Below, piece by piece: positions 50,188-58,817 of a stretch of 64,000 bases of DNA (positions within the stretch are counted from its first letter, which is position 1; each line of letters begins with the position of its first letter). The notes below the pieces were generated by a model. That model searched no databases and was not told the origin of the DNA. It worked only from the letters and a program-made list of their open reading frames with translations. Where the stretch lies: the NCBI RefSeq assembly GCF_024648825.1, contig NZ_JANBBE010000009.1, forward strand, positions 62,001 through 126,000, in the 5' to 3' direction. The stretch comes from Lentzea californiensis. GTDB lineage: Bacteria; Actinomycetota; Actinomycetes; Mycobacteriales; Pseudonocardiaceae. The position numbers and the translations under genes were made by a program.

Positions 50188-50217
50188 TGTTCAGACAGAA
50201 CTGAACACAAGTGAACA
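50188..50217 (-). promoter_or_regulatory. Three 10-bp TGTTCA repeats before the GH2 galactosidase gene
   Basis: On the minus strand the sequence reads TGTTCACTTG, TGTTCAGTTC, TGTCTGAACA without gaps: two direct TGTTCA copies exactly 10 bp apart and one inverted. It lies 13-42 bp before the GH2 start, where a bound regulator would block transcription. The layout echoes the TTCGAC arrays elsewhere in the island. Confidence 0.65.
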
Positions 50218-50279
50218 GTCGACGTGGAGGGCCGACAAGAGGCCACGAGGTCCGTGCCGTTCACATGGCTACCACTGTT

Positions 50280-50317
50280 ATCGAACAACTCGACGCTTGC
50301 GTTCGATTTTGTTCGAC
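50280..50317. promoter_or_regulatory. TTCGAC-type repeat cluster before the BNR/GH30 operon
   Basis: ATCGAAC (50280), ACTCGAC (50288), GTTCGAT (50301) and GTTCGAC (50311). The last two are direct repeats 10 bp apart, as in the sugar importer promoter. It ends 46 bp before the BNR-protein start. Together with the TGTTCA repeats it fills the 188-bp divergent gap; no other gene is present. Confidence 0.7.
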
Positions 50318-50363
50318 CTCACGCTCCGGGGATCAGGCCGAACCACGACCAGCCGGGGGAACC

Positions 50364-51767
50364 GTGAAAAGGACAGTGCTGTGCTTGGTGACCGCGATGC
50401 TGCTGGCCTCGCCAGGGCCCGCTGTGGGTGCGCCCGCGGCGGCACCGGCGGTGAGCCTCGTGGGCGACACGCTGCTCGATCCTTCGGCGCTGTACTTCGT
50501 GTCCTACGACGGGGTGGTGAACAACAACTCGTTCCAGCAGGACGCGATCCTGACCTACCAGGGACGTCAGTACGCCACCTGGTACACCGCGAGCCGCAAC
50601 GCCGTGGTGGCGCGGCGGACCGTGGGCAGCACGCGGTGGGAAGGAGTGGTCCTGCCGCACAAGCTCAGCGCGGACGACTCGCACAACGTGATCTCGCTGG
50701 GGATCTCCCCGCAGGACAACACGATCCACGTCGCGTTGGACACGCACAACACGCGCTTGTTCTACTTCCGGTCCCAGCCCGGCCTCGCGACCGGCGCCCA
50801 GCAGTGGAACGCCGCCGCGTTCGGTTCGGTGCAGCGCACGCTCGGCGGCGTCGAGCTCGGTTCCATGACCTACCCGCAGTTCGTGGTGACACCCGAGGGC
50901 AGGCTGCAGTTCAGCTACCGCACCGGTGGTTCCGGCAACGGCGTCAACGAGCTGGCCGAGTACTCCGGCGGCACGTGGCGCAAGCTCGGCGGCTGGTCGT
51001 CCGCCACCGGTTCGTACACCGGCCCGAACGGCGTGGTGTCCACGACCCGCAACATGTACCTGCACGGCCTGACCTATGACCGGAGTGGACGGTTGCACGC
51101 TGCTTTCACCTGGCGTGAGGGCAATGCCGGCGTGCTGTGCAACCCGGGCGGCCTGACCAACCACGACACCGGCTACGTCTACAGCGACGACCGCGGCCGG
51201 ACGTGGCGCAACGGTGCCGGAACAGTGGTGGGCACGACCGGTGGCGCGGCGGTGAGCGTCAACTCGCCGGGTCTGGTGGCCGATCCGCTCGACCCGAACC
51301 ACGGCCTGATGAACCAGGAGAGCCAGGCCGTGGACGCCCAGGGCAGGCCGCACGTGGTGATCAGCTACGTCCCAGGCCGGTTCACCCAGTGCGTGTCGAA
51401 CTACGCGCAGCAGCGCACTCAGTACGGCCGCACGTTCCACGTCTTCCGCGGAGCCGACGGCAGGTGGACCAAGATGGAGGTCCCGGTCCCGCCGAACCAC
51501 ACCCAGCGCACGAAGATCGTGTTCGACCGGGACGACAACGCGTATCTCGTGCTGCCGCGCGGGAAGGTCGTGGCGGCGAGCAAGGCGAGTGGCTGGACGG
51601 ACTGGACGACGTTGTTCGACCGCCCGTCGCTGCAGGCGTTCGGCGAGGTGAACGTGGACGCCTCGCGCGTCGCGTCCCAGGGAATCCTGTCGGTGCAGTA
51701 CCAGCAGACTTCCAGCGGCACCACGCCGTCTCCGATCCGCGTCGCCGACTTCCGCCTGGGAGCCTGA
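50364..51767 (+). CDS. Secreted BNR_4 beta-propeller protein, glycan lyase or hydrolase candidate
   Basis: 467 residues. Signal peptide VKRTVLCLVTAMLLASPGPAVGAPA, then a propeller of the BNR_4 type: NSFQQDAILTYQGRQYATWYTASRNAVVARR, DSHNVISLGISPQDNTIHVALDTHNTRLFYFRS, MTYPQFVVTPEGRLQFSYRTGGSGNG, YVYSDDRGRTWRNGAG (in parts). The BNR_4 family includes ulvan lyases and enzymes acting on L-rhamnose-glucuronate caps of arabinogalactan. Here the neighbouring GH30 and GH2 genes favour an arabinogalactan or pectin target (inference). GTG at 50364 with GGGGGA ahead. The next gene starts two bases after the stop. Confidence 0.8.
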   Translation: MKRTVLCLVTAMLLASPGPAVGAPAAAPAVSLVGDTLLDPSALYFVSYDGVVNNNSFQQDAILTYQGRQYATWYTASRNAVVARRTVGSTRWEGVVLPHKLSADDSHNVISLGISPQDNTIHVALDTHNTRLFYFRSQPGLATGAQQWNAAAFGSVQRTLGGVELGSMTYPQFVVTPEGRLQFSYRTGGSGNGVNELAEYSGGTWRKLGGWSSATGSYTGPNGVVSTTRNMYLHGLTYDRSGRLHAAFTWREGNAGVLCNPGGLTNHDTGYVYSDDRGRTWRNGAGTVVGTTGGAAVSVNSPGLVADPLDPNHGLMNQESQAVDAQGRPHVVISYVPGRFTQCVSNYAQQRTQYGRTFHVFRGADGRWTKMEVPVPPNHTQRTKIVFDRDDNAYLVLPRGKVVAASKASGWTDWTTLFDRPSLQAFGEVNVDASRVASQGILSVQYQQTSSGTTPSPIRVADFRLGA

Positions 51768-51768
51768 C

Positions 51769-54606
51769 ATGGCGCGACTTCTGCTGGCCCTCACCCTCGT
51801 CGCCGCCGGTCTCGTCACGCCGGCAGCCGCAGACCCACTGCCGCAGAACGGGGTCGCCGTTCGCATTGACCCGTCGTACCAGCAACCGGAGTTCGAGGGC
51901 TGGGGCACCAGCCTGGTGTGGTTCGCGAACATCACCGGTGGCTATCCGGAACCGATCCGCCGCAGGCTCGTCGACCTGCTGTTCGGTGAGGACGGACTGC
52001 GCCTGAACATCGCGCGGTACAACATCGGCGGCGGCAACGCGCCCGACGTCCGCAAGGACTACATGAAGAAGGGCGCGACGATGGAGGGCTTCTGGAAGGC
52101 CCCTCCCGGCACCACGCGCGAGGACGTGGACTGGTGGCAGCCGGACAACCCGGACCACTGGGACCTCACCGCGGACGCCAACCAGCGCTGGTGGGTCGAC
52201 CAGGTCAAGCGCGAGGTCACGAAGTGGGAGGCGTTCAGCAACTCGCCGCCGTGGTTCCAGACGGTCAGCGGCTACGTCTCCGGTGGGTTCGACGCGAACA
52301 CCGACCAGATCCGCCGCGACCGCGTCGAGGACTTCGCCACCTATCTGGCACGCGTGACCCAGGAGATCGAACGCGCGCACGGCATCAAGTTCGACACCCT
52401 AGCTCCGTTGAACGAGCCCAACACGAACTACTGGGGCACGCAGATCGGTCCCGACGGCCAGCCGACCGGGGGACGCCAGGAGGGTGCGCACGCGGGACCC
52501 GAGTTGCAGCAGGAGGTCCTGCTCGCCACGCGGCGCGCGCTCGACCAGCTGCGGTCGCGGGTGAAGGTGTCCGCGATGGACGAGACGAACCCTGGCACGT
52601 TCGTGCGCAACTGGAACGGCTACGGCCCGGCGCGGGACGTGGTCGACCAGCTCAACGTGCACACCTACGGCACGGGCCAGCGCACCAGCGTCCGCGACAT
52701 CGCCAAGGGCGCGGGCGAGAAGCTCTGGATGAGCGAGGTCGAGGGCACCTGGGGCAACGGCACCACCGACTACACGAGCATGGAACCCGGTCTGGGCATG
52801 GCGACCAGGATGCTCGAGGACATCCGCGAGCTCGAGCCGTCCGCGTGGGTGTTCTGGCAGCCGGTCGAGGACACCGCCCCACAGACGGCCGCGGGCAAGA
52901 ACTGGGGCAGCATCCACATCCCGTTCGACTGCGAGGCGGACGACACGCTGGAGTCCTGTCCGATCAGGACCAACACCAAGTTCCACACCATTCGCAACTT
53001 CACCCACTTCGTCCGGCCGGGAGATCGGTTCGTCAAGACCGATGACCCGTCGAGCGTGGCCGCGGTGAAGCGGTCCGGTCTGGACGCGACGGTCGTGCAC
53101 GTCAACAGCGGCAACACCGGTCGCGCGGTTACGCTGGACCTGTCGCGGTTCGGGCTCGTCTCGCCGCTGGCCGAGGTGACGCCGGTGGTCACCGACGCGT
53201 CAGGTGCCCTCGTGCACGGCAATCCGGTGCGGGTGAAGGGGAAGTCGGCGACGCTCTCGGTGCCGGCGAAGTCGGTCACCACGTTCCTCGTCGACGGTGT
53301 GGCGGGAGTGTCCGGTGACGCCGCGCTCGTCCAGCCCGACCACGTGTACCGGATCGCCGCGGGCGGGAAGTCCTTGCAGCCGTCCGGCGACTGGGCGACA
53401 GCGGTACTCGGGACCACCGACACCGCGAGTGCGCGACAGCTGTGGTCGTTGCGGAAACTGGGCTTCGGCAACGGGAACCGCGAGCGCTTCGAGATCGTCA
53501 GCGCCGTGACCGGAACCCGGCTGGCCGCCTCAGGTGACGCCGTCGTGCTGCAGTCGGCGAGGGACACCGCGGCTCAGTGGATCATGTCGACGACCGGCGA
53601 CGGCAGCTGGACGTTCGTCAACGCCGCCACCGGCACGCTGATCGACGCGGCCGGTGAGACCGTGTCCGCCAAAACCCCGACCTCCGGTGCGAGCCAGCGC
53701 TGGACCCCGGTCGACGAGACCGTGCAACGGGTTCAAGACACCGCTGTGTTCACGGTTCCCAAGCTGCGGCCCGTGCTGCCGCAGACCGTGACGCCGGTGT
53801 ACCCGGACGGAGCACGAGGTGCGCTTCCCGTGGCGTGGAACCTCCCGCCGGACTGGCACTGGCGGCAGCCCGGCACCGTGCGCGTCCACAGCACGGCGAC
53901 GGACGTCCTCGGGCGGAAACTGCCCGCGCTGGCCGTGGTCACCGTCGACACGATCGCCTCGACACTGCCCGCCCGCGCGAAGACCTACGTCGGCGGGCGG
54001 CCCGAACTGCCGGCCACCGTCACGGGTGTGGGCGAACGGGGCGGTAAGGCCGAACTCCCCGTCGCGTGGGACTCGGCGGTGTTCGACCACGTCGGAACGG
54101 TGACGGTGACCGGACGCGCCCAGGTCGTCGACGGCAGCACGGTGGCCGCGACGGTGGTGGTCCAGGTGACCGAGCCCGTCGAGGTGAACGCGGCGCTGGA
54201 CGCGGCCGTCGCGGCGACGTACACCGAGTCCGGCTACTCCGCGGAACGACTTCGCAACGGCGTCACGGAGGAGAAGGCGTGGTCGAACTGGAGGTCCGGC
54301 ACGAAGAACCCCGCCGACACGATCACCTTCACCCTGCCCGGAACCCGTGATCTCACGCGGGTGGCCGTGCACTCCCACCGCGACGGTGAGGGCGGCATCG
54401 CCCAGAGCCTCAAGGTCCAGGTGCGCACGGTCGACGGCACGTGGGTCGACGCGAGTGGTGACGTCGAAGTCACCGCGCTGCGGACGGAGGTCGTGCTGAA
54501 TCCCTCGCCGCCCGCGACCGCCGTGCGAGTCGTCCTGACCGCGCGTCCGTCCGGATACCTCACCCTCGGCGAGATCGAGGTGCTGGCGAAGGCACCTGGT
54601 TCGTGA
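51769..54606 (+). CDS. Secreted GH30 glycosidase with lectin, Ig-like and F5/8C-type modules
   Basis: 945 residues. Signal peptide MARLLLALTLVAAGLVTPAAA, then a GH30 barrel (FEGWGTSLVWFANITGGYPEPIRRRLVDLLFGEDGLRLNIARYNIGGGN in parts; NSPPWFQTVSGYVSGG). Acid/base Glu is in LAPLNEPNTNYWG (about residue 217), nucleophile Glu in LWMSEVEGTWG (about 324). Then a beta-sandwich, a ricin-like segment (about 520-655), two Big-type Ig-like repeats (KLRPVLPQTVTPVYPDGARGALPVAWN and the YVGGRPELPATVTGVGERGGKAELPVAWD copy) and a C-terminal discoidin-like module (ATYTESGYSAERLRNGVTEEKAWSNWRSG). It resembles bacterial endo-beta-1,6-galactanases; the precise linkage is inferred. Co-transcribed with the BNR_4 gene. 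Confidence 0.9.
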   Translation: MARLLLALTLVAAGLVTPAAADPLPQNGVAVRIDPSYQQPEFEGWGTSLVWFANITGGYPEPIRRRLVDLLFGEDGLRLNIARYNIGGGNAPDVRKDYMKKGATMEGFWKAPPGTTREDVDWWQPDNPDHWDLTADANQRWWVDQVKREVTKWEAFSNSPPWFQTVSGYVSGGFDANTDQIRRDRVEDFATYLARVTQEIERAHGIKFDTLAPLNEPNTNYWGTQIGPDGQPTGGRQEGAHAGPELQQEVLLATRRALDQLRSRVKVSAMDETNPGTFVRNWNGYGPARDVVDQLNVHTYGTGQRTSVRDIAKGAGEKLWMSEVEGTWGNGTTDYTSMEPGLGMATRMLEDIRELEPSAWVFWQPVEDTAPQTAAGKNWGSIHIPFDCEADDTLESCPIRTNTKFHTIRNFTHFVRPGDRFVKTDDPSSVAAVKRSGLDATVVHVNSGNTGRAVTLDLSRFGLVSPLAEVTPVVTDASGALVHGNPVRVKGKSATLSVPAKSVTTFLVDGVAGVSGDAALVQPDHVYRIAAGGKSLQPSGDWATAVLGTTDTASARQLWSLRKLGFGNGNRERFEIVSAVTGTRLAASGDAVVLQSARDTAAQWIMSTTGDGSWTFVNAATGTLIDAAGETVSAKTPTSGASQRWTPVDETVQRVQDTAVFTVPKLRPVLPQTVTPVYPDGARGALPVAWNLPPDWHWRQPGTVRVHSTATDVLGRKLPALAVVTVDTIASTLPARAKTYVGGRPELPATVTGVGERGGKAELPVAWDSAVFDHVGTVTVTGRAQVVDGSTVAATVVVQVTEPVEVNAALDAAVAATYTESGYSAERLRNGVTEEKAWSNWRSGTKNPADTITFTLPGTRDLTRVAVHSHRDGEGGIAQSLKVQVRTVDGTWVDASGDVEVTALRTEVVLNPSPPATAVRVVLTARPSGYLTLGEIEVLAKAPGS

Positions 54607-54654
54607 GCGGCAGCGGAGCCCGGACTGTCGGTGCTCGGACCTACTATGCGGAGC

Positions 54655-55374
54655 ATGACTCGACATGTGGACGAGGACCTGCACGGTGCGGAGTTCCGCG
54701 AGTGCGATCTGACCGGGGCGCGCCTGATCGGCGTCGTCATGCAGGACGCGGTGATCGACGGGCTGGTCACCAACCTCGTGGTGAACGGTGTCGAGGTCAC
54801 CGGGTACGTCGAGGCGGAGCTGGACCGGCGTCATCCGGTGCGGGTGCTGATCCGTTCCGAGGACCCCGCCGATCTGCGCGAGGCGGCGCGCCGGCTCCAC
54901 GCCGGCTGGACCGCCACGATCGAGCGGATCCGCCGTGCGCCCGGCATCGAGCGCCGCAGCGTGAACGACGAGTGGTCGGCGGTGCAGACGTTGCGCCACC
55001 TGGTCTTCGTGCACGACTCGTGGTTCCGCCGCTGCTGCCTGGGCTCGACGGAGCTGTTCACGCCGATGGGCATCGGACCGACCGTCGAGCCCTACCGTGA
55101 GGCGCACGGGCTCGACCTGTCGCTCGACCCGGACCTCGACGAGATCGTGAGCGTGCGTGCCGCACAGGCCGCCGAACTCGAGGCCTGGCTCGCCGAGGCC
55201 ACCGCCGCGCAGCTCGCAGCGGTGGCGCCCGTGCCGGGCGACGACGTCTGGCCGCCGTACGCGCGGGGCCGCTCGGTGCGGCAGTGCCTGCGCACGGTGC
55301 TCAACGAGACCTTCGAGCACCACGGCTTCTGCGTCCGCGACCTCGACCTCGTCGAGGCGCAGAACGCTGGTTAG
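54655..55374 (+). CDS. DinB-family protein with pentapeptide-repeat N-terminus
   Basis: 239 residues. The first 40 hold pentapeptide-like repeats (LHGAEFRECDLTGARLIGVVMQDAVIDG), the rest a DinB/DUF664-type four-helix bundle with WSAVQTLRHLVFVHDSWFRRCCLG and the histidines of the metal site (RHLVFVHD and the later NETFEHHGF). This architecture is common in actinobacteria; DinB-like proteins are often thiol-dependent metalloenzymes, but the substrate here is unknown. It is unrelated to polysaccharide use. Convergent with the esterase gene, sharing four bases. Confidence 0.85.
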   Translation: MTRHVDEDLHGAEFRECDLTGARLIGVVMQDAVIDGLVTNLVVNGVEVTGYVEAELDRRHPVRVLIRSEDPADLREAARRLHAGWTATIERIRRAPGIERRSVNDEWSAVQTLRHLVFVHDSWFRRCCLGSTELFTPMGIGPTVEPYREAHGLDLSLDPDLDEIVSVRAAQAAELEAWLAEATAAQLAAVAPVPGDDVWPPYARGRSVRQCLRTVLNETFEHHGFCVRDLDLVEAQNAG

Positions 55375-56372
55375 ATCCTGGCCGCCACGATCGGTGCCAG
55401 CCTGTCGGCGATCTTGCGGTGGCCCTGGTCGTTGGGGTGCACGTTGTCCGTCGTGTCGGTGGCCTCGTTGATCCAGCCCAGCGTGTCGACGAAGTGCACG
55501 TTGCGGTCGCCGCCGTCAGTGAGCGCCTTCACCGCCGCCTGGGTCTCCGGGACGTACCGCTTGCGGAACGTCGCGAGAGCGAAGATCGCCGCAGTCGGGT
55601 ACTTCTCCCGCGCACGCCGCAGAAGCGTGACGTAGGAGGAGCGGAACTCCTCCTTGGTGACGCTGTGGCCGACGTCGTTCGTGCCGAGGTTGATCACGAC
55701 GGCGTTCGCCTTGTACCGGCCGAAGTTCCACGCGGGTGCGTTCAGTGCCAGGCCGGTGCGCAGGAAGCCCTCCCGCATGCTCAGGCACCCGTCCGCCGCG
55801 GGGTGCAGGCACGCGCCGCCCACCGCGATCTGCGTGTGGCCGGTCTTGAGCTTCTCGCCGGTCAGCCAGCCGTACGCGGTGAGTGCCTGCTTCGACGACT
55901 GCTGGCCGACCGTGATCGAGTCGCCGACGAACTCGACGGTCTTCGACGGCACGGTGGGCGCGAAGGTGCGTGCGCCGGTGTCGATCTCGATGCCCTGGTA
56001 CACCGCGTCGCCCTTGTAGGAGCCCGCGATCGGACGGTAGGAGACGCGGAGGGTGTGGTTGCCCGCGGCCAGTGGCACCGGGGTGAGGTCCACCGTGCCG
56101 GTCCGGTTCACGTAGGACACGTCAGGCCCGCCGTCGATGCTCACGAAGAAGTCGATCGCGCGGCGCTGCTTGAGCTTCACCGTCCGGCCGGTGAAGCCGA
56201 CGACGAGGTACGCGCCCGCCCACTCGGAGACGTAGGCGCTCGACGAGCTCGTGTTCCAGCGGCCGAAGTACCGGACGCTCGGGTCGGTGGGCGAGCTCGT
56301 GGTGGCGGCGGACGCCGTCGGTACCGCGGTGCTCAGCAGCACCACCACCGAGACGAGAAGTCCTTTGATCAT
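55371..56372 (-). CDS. Secreted CE2-type acetyl esterase
   Basis: 333 residues. Signal peptide (LLVSVVVLLSTAVPTASA), an N-terminal jelly roll (VRYFGRWNTSSSSAYVSEWAGAYLVVGFTGRTVKLK in parts), then an SGNH hydrolase: Ser in EFVGDSITVGQQ, Gly in VGGACLH, Asn in INLGTNDVGHS, and the Asp-His region in DNVHPNDQGHRKI. The two-domain layout is that of CE2 esterases, which deacetylate plant polysaccharides. It is ATGA-coupled to the rhamnogalacturonan lyase gene upstream, so removal of acetyl groups from rhamnogalacturonan is a sensible role (inference). Confidence 0.9.
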   Translation of the reverse strand: MIKGLLVSVVVLLSTAVPTASAATTSSPTDPSVRYFGRWNTSSSSAYVSEWAGAYLVVGFTGRTVKLKQRRAIDFFVSIDGGPDVSYVNRTGTVDLTPVPLAAGNHTLRVSYRPIAGSYKGDAVYQGIEIDTGARTFAPTVPSKTVEFVGDSITVGQQSSKQALTAYGWLTGEKLKTGHTQIAVGGACLHPAADGCLSMREGFLRTGLALNAPAWNFGRYKANAVVINLGTNDVGHSVTKEEFRSSYVTLLRRAREKYPTAAIFALATFRKRYVPETQAAVKALTDGGDRNVHFVDTLGWINEATDTTDNVHPNDQGHRKIADRLAPIVAARI

Positions 56373-58618
56373 GATCCGGCCAATCGGTGCGAGGGCAGGG
56401 GAACGCGCGACCAGTCGACGTCCGAGGCGAGGTAGAAGCCCGGGTACGACGGCTGGTTGTAGGTGGTCTGCTGGCGGGCGACGTCGACGCGGTACTGGCG
56501 GTCGTGCATGAGCGTGTACATCTTGTGGTTCGTCGGTTCGGTGCTGAGGTAGAAGCGCAGGGCCGTGCTGTCTTGCGTGCGCACGACCAGTTCTTCGCGC
56601 CAGTCGCCGAACACGTCGGCCACGAGCGACGGGTTTCCTTTGGTGCCGTTGTTGGTGCGCGTTCCGGTGGCGGTGAGCAGCGTGCCGCGCCGCCAGTCCT
56701 CGACGGCCGGCGTCACGTCCTGGGCGCCCGTCACGATCTGGGTGGTCAGGTCACCGGCCCAGCGGATGCTCATGTTCGTTCCGGGGGAACGGGTGTCGAG
56801 CCGCCGGCCGTCCGCGCTCCAGGTGCCCGCGGAGTCCGAGCCGTTCGGCATGGACGCCCACGTCTCGATACCGGGCACGTCCGGGCGCACGTCGCCGATC
56901 ATGCCGCGGCCGGTGTCCATCCCGGAGTAGGCGCCGTAGATCGTCGCGCCGGTGCGGGCGTCACGCAGCGCGTAGCCGTACGGGGCGGAGCGGGCGCCCT
57001 CGTGGACCATGTAGATCTCGAGGCCTGGGCGGTTCGGGTCGATGTCGGTGACGTGCAGGGCGTCACCGTGCCCGACCCGTGCCTCGGCTCCCGGTTCCAC
57101 GCTGCCCGGTGGCAGCACGCCGACCGAGCTGTACAACATCGAGCCGTTGTCGTCGAGGGTCGCGCCGCCGTAGACGATCTCCTGCCTGCCGTCACCGTCC
57201 ACGTCGGCGACGCTCAACGAGTGCGAGCCCTGCGTCGTGAGCTTGGCATGACTCGGGTTCGTGCCGTCGCGGCCGTGCGGGGAGTCGCGGAACGGGTTGG
57301 TCATCGGCACCCAGCCGCTGTCGGCGAGCCAGCGCTTCTCGAGCCGCCGTCCGTCCCAGTCGTAGGTCGCGACCGTGGAACGGGTGTAGTAGCCGCGCGC
57401 GAAGATGGCGGACGGGCGCTTGCCGTCCAGGTAGGCGACTCCCGACAGGAACCGGTCGACGCGGTTGCCCGGTTCGATGCGGGACATCGCGTAGTCGCCC
57501 CACATCAGCCCGTCGTCGGTGCGGCCGGGTTCGTAACGCACGGTCTGCAGCTCGCGTCCCGTGGCGCCGTCGAACACGGTCAGGTACTCCGGGCCGTCGA
57601 CGATGAAGCCGGCGAACTGGCGCAGCTTGTTGTTGGCGCTGCGGGACGGCGCGTAGACGTCGATGAAGTGGTCGACCAGTGCGGTGGCGTCCTCTGTGGA
57701 CAAGGGGTAGGCGTACCGCTGCTCGATGCCGAACGCCAGCTCCAGCGTCGCGGGCCACCGGCCGGCGACCACCTCGGGATGGCTGTGCCAGCCGCGGAAC
57801 ACGCTGACGAGGTGGTCGTGGTAACCCTCCGGGCTGAGCCGGTAGTCGTCGGTGTTCCGGTACCCGGCGCGAACGTCCTCACGCGGCATCGTGATGAACC
57901 GCTGGCGGCCGTCACGAGTGCCCGGCGCGGTCTTCGTCATCAGCTCCGCGCGGCCGTCGCCGTCGAAGTCGTAGACCAGGAACTGCGTGTAGTGCGCGCC
58001 CGCCCGGATGTTCACGCCGAGGTCGATCCGGTGCAGCAGCGTGCCGTCCAAGCGGTACGTGTCGAGGTACACCGGTCCGGTGTAGCCGACCTGCGAGACG
58101 TCCTTGGAGTTGCTGGGATCCCACTTGACGACGTACTCGTACCGGCCGTCGCCGTCCACGTCACCGACGCTGACGTCGTTGGCGGAGTAGGTGTAGTGCT
58201 CACCGGCCGGTGTCACGCCGTCCGCGGGCTTCTGCAACGGCAGGTCGTGGTGGGACGCCGCCCACGGCGTCACGGGTTTGCTGCGCCCCAGCGGAACACC
58301 GCGTCGCACGGGAGCGACCTGGTACCGCGCACCAGGAGTTGCGCCGGTGTCGACGTAGGTGGTGCTGTCGGTGACGGTCGCGATGCGCTTCCCGTCCCGG
58401 TACACCGCGAAGCCGGGTCCCGAGAGTCCGGTGGCGGTGGCGCCGGTGGCCTCCCGGCCGAGCAGGCGCCAGCTCAGGTGCACGCCGCCCTCGACGGACG
58501 CCGCGACGAGCCCGCGGTCGAGGCGCTCACCGGGGGTGGGGTGTGCGGACGCGGGCAGCTGCCCGGCCAGGACGGCGGTGAACACCAACGGCAGCAGAAC
58601 CCCTCGTCGCAGATCCAC
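56369..58618 (-). CDS. Secreted PL11 rhamnogalacturonan lyase
   Basis: 749 residues. A signal peptide (VLLPLVFTAVLAGQLPASA) and an N-terminal beta module are followed by an eight-bladed propeller with the family's many Asp-rich calcium loops (VGDVDGDGRYEYVVKWDPSNSKD, YDFDGDGRAELMTKTAPGT, VADVDGDGRQEIVYGG) and ending YRVDVARQQTTYNQPSYPGFYL. These are classic YesW/YesX-like PL11 features. It cleaves the rhamnose-galacturonate backbone of rhamnogalacturonan I by beta-elimination. GTG start at 58618; the ribosome site is poor. Shares the 58619-58817 promoter gap with the divergent GH95 gene. Confidence 0.94.
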   Translation of the reverse strand: MDLRRGVLLPLVFTAVLAGQLPASAHPTPGERLDRGLVAASVEGGVHLSWRLLGREATGATATGLSGPGFAVYRDGKRIATVTDSTTYVDTGATPGARYQVAPVRRGVPLGRSKPVTPWAASHHDLPLQKPADGVTPAGEHYTYSANDVSVGDVDGDGRYEYVVKWDPSNSKDVSQVGYTGPVYLDTYRLDGTLLHRIDLGVNIRAGAHYTQFLVYDFDGDGRAELMTKTAPGTRDGRQRFITMPREDVRAGYRNTDDYRLSPEGYHDHLVSVFRGWHSHPEVVAGRWPATLELAFGIEQRYAYPLSTEDATALVDHFIDVYAPSRSANNKLRQFAGFIVDGPEYLTVFDGATGRELQTVRYEPGRTDDGLMWGDYAMSRIEPGNRVDRFLSGVAYLDGKRPSAIFARGYYTRSTVATYDWDGRRLEKRWLADSGWVPMTNPFRDSPHGRDGTNPSHAKLTTQGSHSLSVADVDGDGRQEIVYGGATLDDNGSMLYSSVGVLPPGSVEPGAEARVGHGDALHVTDIDPNRPGLEIYMVHEGARSAPYGYALRDARTGATIYGAYSGMDTGRGMIGDVRPDVPGIETWASMPNGSDSAGTWSADGRRLDTRSPGTNMSIRWAGDLTTQIVTGAQDVTPAVEDWRRGTLLTATGTRTNNGTKGNPSLVADVFGDWREELVVRTQDSTALRFYLSTEPTNHKMYTLMHDRQYRVDVARQQTTYNQPSYPGFYLASDVDWSRVPLPSHRLAGS

Positions 58619-58682
58619 GACGGCTACGATGAACCCTGTCCGGCTCCTGACGCAAGGGTCTGAATGTGTTGCTGCATAATGC

Positions 58683-58696
58683 GGAAAGCGTTTTCC
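58683..58696. promoter_or_regulatory. LacI-type box GGAAAGCGTTTTCC between PL11 and GH95 genes
   Basis: The 14-mer GGAAAGCGTTTTCC is identical to the one before the sugar importer (37610-37623). It lies 65 bp from the PL11 start and 122 bp from the GH95 start. Confidence 0.75.
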
Positions 58697-58705
58697 CGCT
58701 CGATC

Positions 58706-58754
58706 GTCGAATTCAGGGCGCCGTTCGACGGAAGTGGTGTCGAACGAGTCGAAT
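58706..58754. promoter_or_regulatory. Four TTCGAC-type repeats between PL11 and GH95 genes
   Basis: GTCGAAT (58706), GTTCGAC (58723), GTCGAAC (58739) and GTCGAAT (58748). Both orientations occur and the spacing is looser than at 37532. It is again found just beside a GGAAAGCGTTTTCC box, as at the importer promoter. Confidence 0.7.
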
Positions 58755-58817
58755 CGACGTCATCGGCCCCGCGAACCACCGAGGTCGGCATTGCGCCGGC
58801 GCAGTGGTGGTGCCGCG

